Shown: in pieces, positions 13,505 through 24,963 of the stretch
How the letters are laid out: each line of letters begins with the position of its first letter
Position numbering within the stretch: position 1 is the first letter of the stretch
Assembly (NCBI GenBank): GCA_903813345.2
Contig: CAIIXF020000009.1
Coordinates: 31,749,259 to 31,809,258, forward strand
Length of the DNA stretch: 60,000 nt
Direction: 5' to 3'
Origin: Owenia fusiformis
Taxonomy: Eukaryota > Annelida > Polychaeta > Sabellida > Oweniidae
Made by a program: the position numbers and the translations under genes
Notes under the pieces: model-generated
What the model was told of the DNA's origin: nothing
The model's input: the letters and a program-made list of their open reading frames with translations, nothing else
The model's database searches: none

Positions 13505-13598
13505 TAACCAAACCCGTCTGGCCCAGTTATCTACTCCCGGAGTCGTAGATCTGGGCCAGACGAGGTCCAATGCAAAAAAGGGAGGATTTACTCCGGAA
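13505..13598 (+). repeat. Palindromic module, left copy
   Basis: CGTCTGGCCCAG and CTGGGCCAGACG enclose an inner stretch that is itself nearly palindromic (ATCTAC...GTAGAT). This is followed by TCCAATGCAAAAAAGGGAGG and ACTCCGGAAA. The same ~93-bp module occurs in reverse orientation at 17859-17952. It could be a tiny foldback element, or one end of a 4.4-kb unit. Confidence 0.7.
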
Positions 13599-13747
13599 AG
13601 AACATGTCGCTGAATCATCACTTATTATTCATTCCCTATTAGCCATCCAACCAAAACATCGGGCTCCAAGTAAACCCAAGTATTTATTTGAAATAAAGAG
13701 AATATAACTTACACGTAAATGTGGTGTTTTGTTTGTTATATCACTCA

Positions 13748-14534
13748 TCCTAGTATTCTGTGATTCCGCGTCGCCGCAGAAAAACCGCAGAAATTTGCAT
13801 TTTCATCTTTTTTGCAGAATTTTTGTTTTGGCACGGAATTTCGCGGAAAACATGATTTTTCCAGTCAACCATCTCATTTCATATTTGTCACTCACCTAAA
13901 CACCCAAAGACTCTGCTCGTTTGTTGTCAGATACTTGTGTTTTGTCAGATTTTCAAGAGGAAATCTGAAATCTGTTTTAAATTCTCGAACTTCCGCCTTT
14001 GCACTTAGAGGTAAGACTGTGTCTAACATAATCACGAAATTTGAAACCAATGACCAACCAAAAATTGTTTTGCAATAATATGTCTAATATTGTTTTCTAT
14101 TGTATTCTTACGCAAATAATCATGCTTCCTCTTGCGTTTTACTTCGTCATATATAAATAGACGACATCTGAATTCCCTGCATATTGATCTTGAATTTTGT
14201 GATTGTTCGAATTTCGTGATAGTTCACATGTGAGCATTTGGTAAGTTTTGTCGCTAATTAACATTGCATCTGGTGTTATTACTGCAGTTGTCCATTATCG
14301 CTGAATAAAGCAGCATAAGTGGAGTTCAAGAATTGTTTATTTTTTGGAGAAAATTATTGATTTTAGCAAGAATTTCACTTTTTGCACATACTTGTACCAC
14401 AAAATTTCACTTTTCCCTGTGCAGAATTTGGCGCAGAACTTCAGATTTCATGCAGAATTTGGTGCAGAATTTGGCTTTTTCATGCATAATTTCTGAGCAG
14501 AATTTGCATTTTTCTCATGCAGAAAACTAGGATG
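13748..14534. mobile_element. GCAGAA-rich inverted-repeat element, copy 1
   Basis: The ends are inverted copies, CATCCTAGTATTCTG on the left and the complement of CATCCTAGTTTTCTGC on the right. Both subterminal parts are filled with repeated GCAGAATTT-type words, mostly GCAGAA followed by TTT or TTG, particularly at 14420-14525. No coding potential is convincing. A second, shorter member lies at 29302-29718. It looks like a non-autonomous DNA element, but its superfamily cannot be told from this sequence. Confidence 0.55.
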
Positions 14535-15744
14535 TGTGTTATATTGATGTTGAAATGGGCAAATGATTTCGTCAATTTTTTCGCCAGTTCTCCAGACCGA
14601 ATAAAGTCACGTGATGTGACGTAACATAAGTGTGGCGCGATGATTTTTTAACTTTCATGGAACGAATACATCCCGGGAACCAATACATCCCAAATATTAC
14701 GATTTCTTCAGAAGATTTGTTATCAAAATGTAGATTACTTTATAAAACAGACGTATCTGTATTGTATTTCGACTTAAAAGAATTATGTTGGACATTAAAT
14801 ACGATTTTTCAATTTGTTAAACAGACCGAATGTAGTACTGACGAAATATGGTGCCGAGACTTCTCGATATTCAACGAGATCACAAACAGATGGCAGAAGA
14901 ATTTTACTTTTTGCTTGTTAATCGTTTCGTTCTTATTTATTAGCTGTCATCCAGCGATGGAAACCTAATATAAATACAAAGTTTGATACAAGTGTAACGA
15001 ACCAGAGGTCTAACGTTCGCAATTTTAACGTAGCAGTTTCATCGGCGTTCGGTAGTTTAGCGCATCGTTTATTTTTCTTACTTTTCAACGTTTTTAGACC
15101 TCTGTTCCGTTATTTTATCTTATCCCAAGTGTTTATAAATAATGTAAAGTAATAATATTGCATCGGGTCAGATCATGGTCACGTTTTTGAGGATTCGCTG
15201 GTCTTCGGTTTTTTACGGAAACATTACGGAAATTAATGAGTGACGTCATTTATGTTTTGGTATAACTTGGAAAACACAAGAAACATCGGGGTCATTCTGG
15301 AGGTTCTGCTGAGGGTTATCGTCTATTTCTCTGCTAGTTCGTGGTCTTCACAAGTGTCCTTGGATCGTTTAGTTGTTCGAGTGATCATCAAAGTCTATAT
15401 GGTGAGCACAATGTCTGGTAAAATATTAAAATCACGCAAGTGAGGACTACCATTTCGGTAACCAATTTTTGACAAGTGCTAATTTAGCGAAATTACTTTT
15501 ATTTTGTATTTCATTTGGAATAATCTCGCATCTGAATTCCGACTACCGGGCGATTCTCTTGATAGCAATTTTGACTATATCAATTGTGGATCAGTGAATA
15601 ACCCAGGTCTCAGCTCTGGATGACACAGATGTGAAATCATTCTAGTAATAATTCATAATTTTTAATCTAGTTCGATTTCATAAACAGTTTAGTTTCACCA
15701 TTCATTCAACTATATTCTGCTTTTATTGTTCTCAAGATAGCACT
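14535..15744. other. Gene-free stretch with promoter-like and hairpin signals
   Basis: No supported gene. A TATA-like AATATAAATAC at about 14967-14977 is followed within 30 bp by a hairpin, ACGAACCAGAGGTCTAA at about 14998 pairing with TTAGACCTCTGTTCCGT at about 15095-15112. A perfect CRE palindrome, TGACGTCA, lies at 15241-15248. A 112-codon open frame at 14630-14968 has no recognisable domain. The stretch could be an LTR-like or promoter remnant; this is weak. Confidence 0.3.
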
Positions 15745-15985
15745 TAGTCGAAGCCACATTCCTTCGACGGAGATATTCTTGAGCCAATTTTAAGTCGGAG
15801 CCATTATTCTTCGACTGGGTTTGTTCATGAATTAATGCTAATCTTTAATATTTCTATAGTTCGTGTAACTTACGTGGGAGCCATTACTCTCCGACTGAGT
15901 TTGTTCATGAATTATGCTATATTTGATATTTCTATAGTTTGTGTAGCTTAAGTTGGAGCCATTATTCTTCGACTGAGTTACATAT
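15745..15985 (+). repeat. Tandem repeat of ~80-bp units, each with a small hairpin
   Basis: GTCGGAGCCATTATTCTTCG-type units begin near 15794, 15874 and 15952 (spacing 80 and 78 bp), with a more diverged one near 15747. In each, GTCGGAG pairs with CTTCGAC or CTCCGAC across about 8 bases, so the hairpin recurs with the period. Between the hairpins TTTGTTCATGAATTA and ATTTCTATAGTT are conserved. Confidence 0.7.
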
Positions 15986-17469
15986 TACAAGTTACATATA
16001 TTTGCTCACTTGGTATTTTTGAAGCTGGTTTTGGTCCCTTGATTTATTTTGATTTGTATGGTTGTGGTTTGGTTTTGGCCTGGTGCAATATAGTTCAACA
16101 AGAATATGATAGAGGAAATTATAACAAACTGTTAAGGTAGATCTATGGCAAGTGTGAAACCATATATATCTATATACATATTATTCAATTAGTTTAGAAC
16201 CGTTATATTTTAGTCATATTATATCAAGAGATACCTTAGTTGATACTTATGTTAACCATTGATTGATAGAAAGTTTGGATTAGTATTTAACCGAAATATT
16301 TTTGTGTATCTCCCTAGTTGAACTTTTGTCGCTTTTTATACAGCGACAGTTAGCACTTTTGTAAGTAGGAATATTTTGATATAATTAAACATTAGAAATT
16401 TAATTCTGGTATCCTGTTAAATCTACAGGGATATGTGTTGCTAATTTGAGGTGGTCATTCTATAAGCCAGTGGTTACTATTTAAACTTACACTTGTGGAA
16501 TAGTGTATTCATTTTACTTAAAAGCCCAAAATTGGATGTAAATTCAATGTTCAATGTTATAACCACCTATAGAGTGATAACCAAGAGGAGTTAGGTACAG
16601 ATCCTAAGGTGACCTAGTTAATTCATTCTCCAATCTCCAGTATTGACCCTTTGTTCACATTTCCAGGCACTTTGCTTACAGTAAATTTGTCAGTTAAAAC
16701 GAAAGCCATTTCTTCCAAATTACCCTTTCATAATATTCAAATTCGTCAACTCTACAAGATTCCCCAAATTCCATGCCTATTTCTCACTTAAAGCTGTACA
16801 ACAACTTGTGCCAATTATATTATTCCAATAGGCAATGTTTTAAACCAATTATGAATTTTGAGTTATAAAAATGCAAACCATATAAAGCATAAAAGCCCAC
16901 ATATTCTATTTGTCAGAGTAACATACTTTTTGAGACCAATTCTATGGCATGTGTATGAACTTTGGTTTCATCTTACCCAGCTAAGTTCGAGTTAATTAAT
17001 TTTAATGGCCATTTGATCCCTTCATAGCAGGTCATGTTCTATCTGCTGTTGTTGTTTACGTTTAGGACAAGTTCAGGACAGGTTGCTTTGACCTTCCAGT
17101 ACAGTACATTGTTTCAACTTCATAAATACATTCAGATAATTCATCTTATAATCAACAGTGATTCTACATTAAAGTTACAACACCAGCTGTTTTAGTCTTA
17201 ACATCAATAGCCAGTCACATTTTTGCATACTAGTGTTTTATGTACATTTAATTCAGTCACCTTTAAAAGGGGGCAGCACAAGTCAGACCATACCATACTT
17301 CAGTTAGTGGCTCAGAAGGTATCACAACACAAATATCTAAATTTACAGTGAGATTTATATAAAAACGACACCCGGTCCTAGTTATGCTACCATTTAATTA
17401 TAGTTACATCATCTATACGGGATGGAGGTCGTTTCACAAGGAACAAACACGTGAGTGTTTTTTATGATG
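15986..17469. other. Intergenic stretch with no recognised feature
   Basis: AT-rich DNA with stops in all frames, no extended repeat seen by eye and no gene signal. Confidence 0.5.
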
Positions 17470-17475
17470 TTTATT

Positions 17476-17810
17476 CCACGGACGTCAAGTAAGTTTCTGG
17501 CGAAAGCTGGAGCACAGATTATAAAGAGGACTGGAAACAAAATGGCAGTCTATTTCAAATCTGCCAAATAATGTTGGCCTATTTATCACTATTGACTCAG
17601 TTGTTCATCTAGTTTTACTTACCTTAGATGCTTAGTAATATATTTAGTACAATATTGTTTCCAAAATTGTCATTTGCGATAATTAGAAAAATTATGATGA
17701 GCTAATTTCAGTCGAGATTCAGGAAATAAAAAGGTAGGTCATTCTTGTTTCCACTCCTCTTAAATAATCTATGCTCCGGCTTTCGCCAGAAACTTACTTG
17801 ACGTCCGTGG
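17476..17810. mobile_element. 335-bp MITE with ~75-bp inverted repeats and 6-bp target duplication
   Basis: The left end CCACGGACGTCAAGTAAGTT and the right end are inverted copies, continuing with few mismatches for about 75 bp (TTTCTGGCGAAAGC, GGAGCA, GATTAT, GGAAACAA). TTTATT lies directly outside both ends (17470-17475 and 17811-17816), as expected of a target site duplication. No transposase is present. The superfamily is not assigned. Confidence 0.75.
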
Positions 17811-17858
17811 TTTATTCATTTATCCAGCATGTATTATACATTGAAAAACCAGTGTGTG

Positions 17859-17952
17859 TTTTCCGGAGTTAATCCCCCTTTTTGCATTGGATCTCATCTG
17901 GCCCAGATCTACGACGTCAGGAGTAGATAACTGGGCTAGACGGGTTTGGTTA
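17859..17952 (-). repeat. Palindromic module, right copy (inverted)
   Basis: This is the reverse complement of the module at 13505-13598, with about ten differences, including CTGGGCTAGACG for CTGGGCCAGACG. The flanking TAACCAAACCCG word is conserved in both copies. Confidence 0.7.
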
Positions 17953-18260
17953 TGAATATCCATGATACCCTGAACCGAAAGTGAAAAAGTGAAAAATTAT
18001 TTTGAAAAATTATGAATGAGTCTATTTGAAATTTAATTTACCTGGCTAGGTGCAGTAAATGGTTAGGTTGTTGACCTTCTCCTAATGGCTCACAGTCATG
18101 TTCATCGAAATAGCACGCCATGGTGTGCTAATTTCTCCTAATGTTTAAGTACACTTTGATAAAACGTAAGGAAATATTAAATATGACACTGCAAATGTTT
18201 ACTTCCGGAATGAATAGGTCAGTAGGTCAGTAGTATCTAAATGAGCGACTACATAGAAAC

Positions 18261-18433
18261 GGCGCCAAAAATACATATAAAGTAAACGTTTATTTATATA
18301 CATTGAAGTCCTTTTAGAACAATATCATAATTTTACGAAAATCGAATATTATTTTTGTTTGTCGGTAAAGTCGCATTATGTGATTTTTACTGTAGTTATG
18401 GCAAAATAGAGCAATTTCTGAAAATTTGTATAA
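18261..18433 (+). promoter_or_regulatory. Presumed DNAAF5 proximal promoter and 5' UTR, with X-box-like and E2F-like words
   Basis: GTAGTTATGGCAAA at 18392-18405 fits the RFX X-box consensus GTHNYYATRRNAAC at 13 of 14 positions (last base A instead of C), 29 bp before the DNAAF5 ATG. GCGCCAAA at 18262-18269 is an E2F-type word on the minus strand. RFX factors control many ciliary genes, which suits DNAAF5. The transcription start is not known, and a chance match in AT-rich DNA is quite possible. Confidence 0.3.
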
Positions 18434-21400
18434 ATGGCAGAAGCATCAAAGATGGAGGGAGAAGGACAGGAAGTGCAGAAATCTCAAGAAGTTTTACAGA
18501 ATTTGACACGTTATCTGAATTCCATTGGAGATGATAATAGAAACACTCGTAAAAGGGCATTAGAATCTATAAGAAAAGAAACATTGGGAAAGAAACCGCC
18601 ATTGGATAAAGCTATTTTTCACCACGTTTTTGTTGAAATTTCAAAACCAATTTTGTCATGCCTTTCTGATCCAGTTGAAAAATGCAGAGAACTTTCTGGA
18701 AACTTTATACAAGACTCTATAAAATTGTTGCCATGTTTAGAGGAATTTTTACCACTTTTGATACCAGTGTTTGTGCAAAGGCTTGGTCAGCAAGACTTGG
18801 TGGAACAGTCGGAAGAAATCCGCCTGGTCTTACTGGAAACTCTGACATTGATTGTCAAAGAAGCGAACAAAAGGTTAGCTGTGTACCTAGATGACATGGT
18901 GACAATATTACGCAGAACAATTGTTGATCCCTTTCCTGATGTTAAAAAGGAAAGTTGTAAATGTGCATCAGCTTTAGCAAAGGCTACTCAGGGTCATTTC
19001 CATATGCAGTCTGAGTCCCTCATCCCATCACTTATAGTAACAGTAACACATCAACATTCTCGAGTGAGAGCAGAAGCCGTAACTGCAATAGGTATGTCAC
19101 TTAGGAAATTTAACCTTGAGTATGTTCATTACAATGTACATGTATATCAAGTATGACAGCATTTCCCATAATTTACACAGTAGATTATAATAAAGAACAG
19201 CAAAAGAGTCTCAAAAATTGTAAGATACAATGTTATAAATGTTTTCTCACGACATTTCATGCCATGTAGAGGTTTTGTGAAGATTATAACATTAGCAAGT
19301 TTTTTCCAACTTTTTTCCATTCTTTACTGCCTGGATTTCAGATAATATGTTTACTCTTGAATGCTGTGTATGAAAACATTTATTGAGTTATAACAATACA
19401 TGTGTATGTCTGAATTAATACTTTTAAAAAAAAATCTACATGTAGGTGAAGCAACTGCCTCACCTGTCTCAAGCTTGGCCAAAATGAGTCAAATGAGTTC
19501 ATCAATCGATTCATATTAGTGTCATGATTTTTACAGGTAGTGTTATACAATATGGAAATGGAAAATCTTTTGATGATGTGGCCTCCCATCTTGCTCAACG
19601 TCTATTTGACCATGCCCCTGCAGTGCGAATTGCAGTGATCGATGTAGTTGGAACATGGATGCTAGATCTGATGGATCGCTATTCTTTCTGGCACAAATTG
19701 ATCCCTCTGTTGCTCTCAGGGTACACTGATGAGCTACCAGAAATACAAGAAAAGACAGATGCGTATTGGCATGACACAGGTACAGTAATTCTTTTTCATA
19801 TAACATGATTTTATAAAGTGATTAAGGTTGCATCAAAATTGCAAACCAGGTCTTGAAAGACCAAACAATTTTCTCTGACTGTGCTTATCAAAATAGACAA
19901 CCAGTTAATATCTTGCTGTATTCACTGCTCCTGGGAATCTTAAAAGAAACAAATGAATATTCCATTCTTCTCTTGTGAAAACCTTCAGTACTTTCACGAG
20001 ATATTTTTCACTAACTGATTCCGCTTCGTGGAATATTACTTGCTAAAGTTGCAGGTGTATTCACAATATTGTCAAGATTTTTTGATTTTCCCTCATGTTG
20101 ACTGTTATGATTCTAGATTAACTAACCTCAACTTTTTAATCTCTGTGTTCACAACACAATGTACAGTATGCCATGTATCATATTAGAATTTGTCAGAACA
20201 TATGTTCTAATTGTTTTGCAGGAATTAAGTATGAGAAAGAGAATCCTGATGATATGAAAGAAATGGCAGATTTTGCGAAACCAGCTCCACAACATTATCC
20301 TTCTGATAGTAAGTTATAAAAATGTAAAAATGTGACAAGATCTTTTTTGATTTTTTTATGTTCATACATACAATTTATACAATATCAATTTTAAGTTCCA
20401 ATCTTATTCATGTACATGACACACTGATGGATCCAGGGGGGGGGGGACTATGGGGCCTGTCCCCCCCCCCCCCTGGATCCCCCCTAAAAAATTTAGGGTT
20501 CCAAAAGTTCTTCGGTCTTTTTGGGCATAATTTGGCCTTATTTCAGGTCAAATTATCAAAAATTGGGCCTAAATTTTTTTAAACTTTAGGGGCCCAAACA
20601 TTTTTTAGCGCTTGGCTTCTGGATCCGCCAATGTGACATGTCTTTGAAAAGAATTAATATACGCAAAAGTCTATATCTTTGATGTATCCACAAATGACAT
20701 TGTACATTCAAAATCTTGCTTCAGCTGAAAGACCAAACCTTGGATGTAGACAACTCATGTACCGTAACATCTCTAAGATTATACCTGCATTGATACGTGA
20801 TATGGGGGATTGGGTGGTTGATACCCGCATCAAGGCATCTCAACTGTTATATCACTTACTACTCTCTGAGGAGGAGTATATTGTACAACATCTTGAGAAA
20901 TTGCTCACTGGAATGTACAAAGCTTGTCATGATGAAGAGAAAGAGATTTTAAAAAATGTATGTACATGTATATTTATTTTAAAAAAGTATCAAGTATAGT
21001 GTTCATGTAAGAAGGTATAAAAGTCAAGTTTCAAAAAATGTTAATGCATTTTTGTATTTTAGGTTTCGCAATGCATTGGTAAAATTAAGGTGTTCTTGGA
21101 TTTCCAACAAATATTTTTTTCTAATTAATTGGTATCACAATATCACATCATACTAAAGAATACAACTTTATTTCTATACCTATTGAATTAAGTATGTATA
21201 TTCTGAGAGTTGGGAAATATGAATTAGATCTTCTTTTCTTAACACTCCGACTTTTCACAATTATTTAGTCTAAAAATATACATTTCTGTATTTCTTGCAG
21301 ATGGCTAAATGTGCTGAATTGTTAGGTTACTTTGTGCCATGTGAGGTATGGTGTAAGCTCATTCTTTCCGCAATACGCTCAGGGGTCTCTTTTGGCAAAT

Positions 21401-24348
21401 TGGTAGTCCTACATCACATCATACTGGGTAGTCAGAAGGATCCCTTGAAAGCATACCTAAATCAAATAACTGACACATTGCTGCTGCCTGATGTCTGTGC
21501 CATGGGAGAGGTAGAACATTGCTCTTATATCTCTTTTTTAAATATTTTGATTCAATAACTTGTGAAATAATATATATTTGATAGACAAGGATTTTGTATG
21601 TTTAGCAGGTTTAAAGCCCAATCTTATTATAACTTTGATTATTTCATCATTTGTTGTTTGCCATGACTTAATAAGTGCGAAATTTTTTGGAACAGATATG
21701 GATTTGGACCAAGTTAGATACTTTTTATTTCAAAATATTGTTCTAATCTATGTATTTAGGATGGAAGTCAGTTAGAGGTTGTGAAGTGTGCTGAGGCCCT
21801 GTGTTCTCTCTGTGGTGAAGATGTAGACCATGTGGCTCCCCAACTGTTTGAAGTTCTAATCACAGTGTACGGGTCTTCTAGGCAGGCCACTGTACAACAG
21901 CAGGTAAGTTAGTTATCGGAACCTTTTCATGTGTCACAATAAAAAAGGATTTTTGTAAGCAGTAGAAAATATCATATTTTGAACAAACTATTTAACTATT
22001 GAACATGTTTTTTATTAAACCATCAGATAAGCTCTGATTGTTTATGGATTTAATTCTTACTCTGGAATAAAAAGAACATCTAATGGTTTGCGCTTATGAT
22101 ATGATATTGTTATCTGCACTATTGTTATGCTTAGGGGAGACATCAAAAGATCGATGTTGGATCAGAAATTAGATAAATCTAGTTAGGCGGGAGGGGTTCA
22201 AAGCCATTTCATTTTGCTATCTGACAAATTTCAACATTTTAATTTTTTGCAATTTTGAAGTGAAATGCCTTGGAATGGTTTCAAAACAAATTGTTTTATT
22301 TTTCATTCGCGATCAACTTTTATCTACAGTATAACAATACAATAATTGTAACACTGTTATGTTACTGCTTTGTTACTTTTATAGGCACTGGTAGCAGTAG
22401 ATTTCTTAGGAAGGTCACTTCAGCTAGACAGACAAGGAACATATGAGAGGTTTTCTCAAGGATTGCTACAAAAATTATATGATGATCATAAAAACTGGAC
22501 CATCCATTCTGATCAAAGGAAAGTTTTTGATGCCCTGCTTACAGCCTCAGGTATTTAAATGTATTTAAATGTGAATTGTTGTCACAGAGGGAATGTGTAA
22601 TTTTAGTCAAGCACCAAGGCAAGACATTTTACCAAGAATTTCACGCCAATGCAATGGCTAAAAAAATCATTCTTCTGCAGGAATTCTGTTAGATGCAAGT
22701 TCACATCCAATACAAAGTTTTTGAAATGGCAACATCTTTTCCCAAAAGAATGTTTTATTAGAGATACTTTTTATGTGAAAATATCACACTCTATCGCTTT
22801 ACCAAAATCAGACATTCCAATCCTTTTGTTTCAAGATTTTTAAAGATTATATTAAATAAATTTGATGTGTATTCTTCATACAATAATTTTTGTGATTATG
22901 TATACTGAATTTTATTTATATCCCATTTTGATTACAGGTCCAGTTGCTGGAAGTTTACTTGATACATCAATGCCGATTATATTCTACTATATAAACCCAA
23001 CATATGATGATTCTCGAGATCCTGAACTGACTTCAAAATTCTACAGTCTACTTGGGAGACTTATGACAGCCGAGGGGTTCCCTTTGAATAGCGCAGACAA
23101 GTTTGGGGACTTTGCTGTACAACTTGTAAAAGAGGTTGTCATTCCTAATTGTGTGTGGCATGCTGGGAAAACACAGAGTGCACTTCGGGCAACTGCTGTC
23201 GCCACCTTGTGGGAGATGATGAAACAAGGATATTTACCTAAAGAAAAGGTAATTATGATTAATCACTACTCTACTATATGAATGTATTTTAAGACAAAAG
23301 AACATCTGAACATTACATTAATCGTAGGCTCATGCATTATTTATTAATGAAATAGAACATTACAAAAAACGTAAGAAAATGAACGAAAGGTATGCTTTAT
23401 CTCAGTTAATCTGATAGTTATCTTTACTACACTTGAACACCAACAATGGCTCTTAGAATAAAGTAAGAACACTAGGTTTTCAGAAAAAGGTGCAACAATG
23501 GAGTACGTTGTTTTGAAAATTTTAGATGCTTGAGGTGGTGGAAGATCTTCTCACTCAACTGCTGTCTCTCCTGACTGATGATCGGAAAACAACACGTCTC
23601 CTAGCAACCAGGTGTGTTGCTGTTGTCCTTGAAATCGTCAACACTGATCTTGAACCCGACAGACTGCATCAGATTTATCCAGAATTCCTTAAAAGGCTTG
23701 ATGATAGTTCAGATGATGTCAGGATCTGCGCTGCTAGAATGTTTCCACCATATTTTGCCTGTTTCCATGACTACCAAGTTGGTTTATATAGGGCCCATCT
23801 TGAAGAGATTTATAAGGGACTCCTGGTCCACCTTGATGACCCACAGAAGGAAATTCAGGACTATGTGTTAGGTATGAATAAATTACTACATATGATATGG
23901 CACATTATTGAGAAGACCAATTAAACTCATGCTTTCCGTGGAATTCTTAGTGTAGAGCTCTCCAGTCAGGAATGGCAAACATGTTCCCTTATAAGGTCAA
24001 ATGATTACTCCATTCTGTACATGTAGGTGCACAGATATTTAACCTCTTGCTTTTTTATTTCCCCTTGCACTATCAATTAATGAATTACTAGGTGGATGGG
24101 TAAGAGAAATATCGCTGTCCCTATACAATTTCAGAATGATCCTTTTAAATGGGTCATAAATGACCTACTGTACATCATTATATCACTCAATGAGTATCAT
24201 TTGTTTATTTTCAGATGCATTAAAATCAGCTGCTCCTCTAGCGCCATCTATCTTAATGGACGAGATAGAAAAAGTGAAGCACAAACACAGAGGTCCTGAA
24301 TATTGTAACAAACTCACTCAGCATATACAATCTCTCAGTATATCATGA
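18434..24348 (+). CDS. DNAAF5: Dynein axonemal assembly factor 5 (HEAT-repeat protein), 10 coding exons
   Basis: Coding exons: 18434-19091, 19537-19779, 20222-20308, 20725-20957, 21301-21510, 21760-21903, 22385-22550, 22938-23248, 23526-23871 and 24215-24348. All have GT-AG borders and consistent phase, giving 843 aa (human DNAAF5 is about 855). The protein is helical HEAT repeats from end to end, with no membrane segment or signal peptide. Recognition rests on collinear similarity to DNAAF5/HEATR2, for example ERPNLGCRQLMYRNISKIIP in exon 4 and the RTTRLLATRC-like repeats in exon 9. DNAAF5 is a cytoplasmic factor needed to preassemble outer and inner dynein arms before transport into cilia. 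The start is the first in-frame ATG of exon 1. The short exon 3 and the exon 4 acceptor (TTGCTTCAG) are the least certain joins. ATTAAA at 24423-24428 is a possible polyadenylation signal. Confidence 0.93.
20427..20634. repeat. GGATCC-bounded repeat with G/C tracts in DNAAF5 intron 3
   Basis: The insert begins TGGATCCAGG with a run of G, continues with a run of C and CTGGATCC, then an AT-rich core rich in GGGCC and AAATTT words, and ends TTCTGGATCCGCCA. A similar element lies at 39418-39680 in MAP3K1 intron 1. It is a dispersed repeat of unknown class. The homopolymer tracts may be mis-sized in the assembly. Confidence 0.6.
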
Positions 24349-24963
24349 ACTCGAGGAAGTTAAAGATCTCGATTCCTTTCAACTTTTCAATTATCAGTGG
24401 CTGTTTCTCAAAGACATGTAACATTAAAACAATGAAATTCTTGAAGGTCTATTGTCCTTCATGATTTGTCAAGCCTTCCACATTTTGTAAGGAAATGTAT
24501 TCAAAGTAATTTACATCCACAGATGAGCCCTAAAGTACTATTTGAAATTCATCAAACTAGGTGGAATAATGGATGCAAAATATTCTTCCGGTATCCAAAT
24601 ATCAAAATTGGATCACTTACCAAAATGTGTGTTTATGAATTACTATGGTTACCTGTCACCAAGTACATTAACATAAATGGAGAGCAAGTATTTTTTGCAG
24701 GAAATTGTTGTCAAACATTGATATATGTGTGATGTACAGTACATGTGAATATTTACATTATATTGTATTATCAAATATATTATTTGAGTTTTTCTAAGTA
24801 TACACACTTGATTTATGTTCTTTCTAAACTAGATTATATTACGGAACCCCCCCCCCCCTTGAGTCTGTTAAAATATCAAGTCTGAAATAACCCCCACCCC
24901 TCTAGATGCTTCACTCCAGTGGAGTTGGGGTCACAATGACTTGATATATCTACATGTATAATA
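24349..24963 (+). other. DNAAF5 3' flank, probable 3' UTR
   Basis: No further coding exon is recognised. A C tract (about 24847-24859) and a second C-rich patch near 24890 lie near the end. The exact transcript end is unknown because no canonical AATAAA occurs close to the stop. Confidence 0.5.

Noticed and set aside
13812-14078. 88-codon open frame
   Set aside because: It lies within the GCAGAA-rich inverted element and has no domain or splice context.
14630-14968. 112-codon open frame with a hydrophobic stretch near its end
   Set aside because: No recognisable family, no convincing start context and no neighbouring exon. Kept only as part of the promoter-like observation.
18105-18135. Palindrome around GCCATGGTGTGC as an RFX site
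   Set aside because: The arms do not fit the X-box half-site RGYAAC; the site at 18392 fits better.
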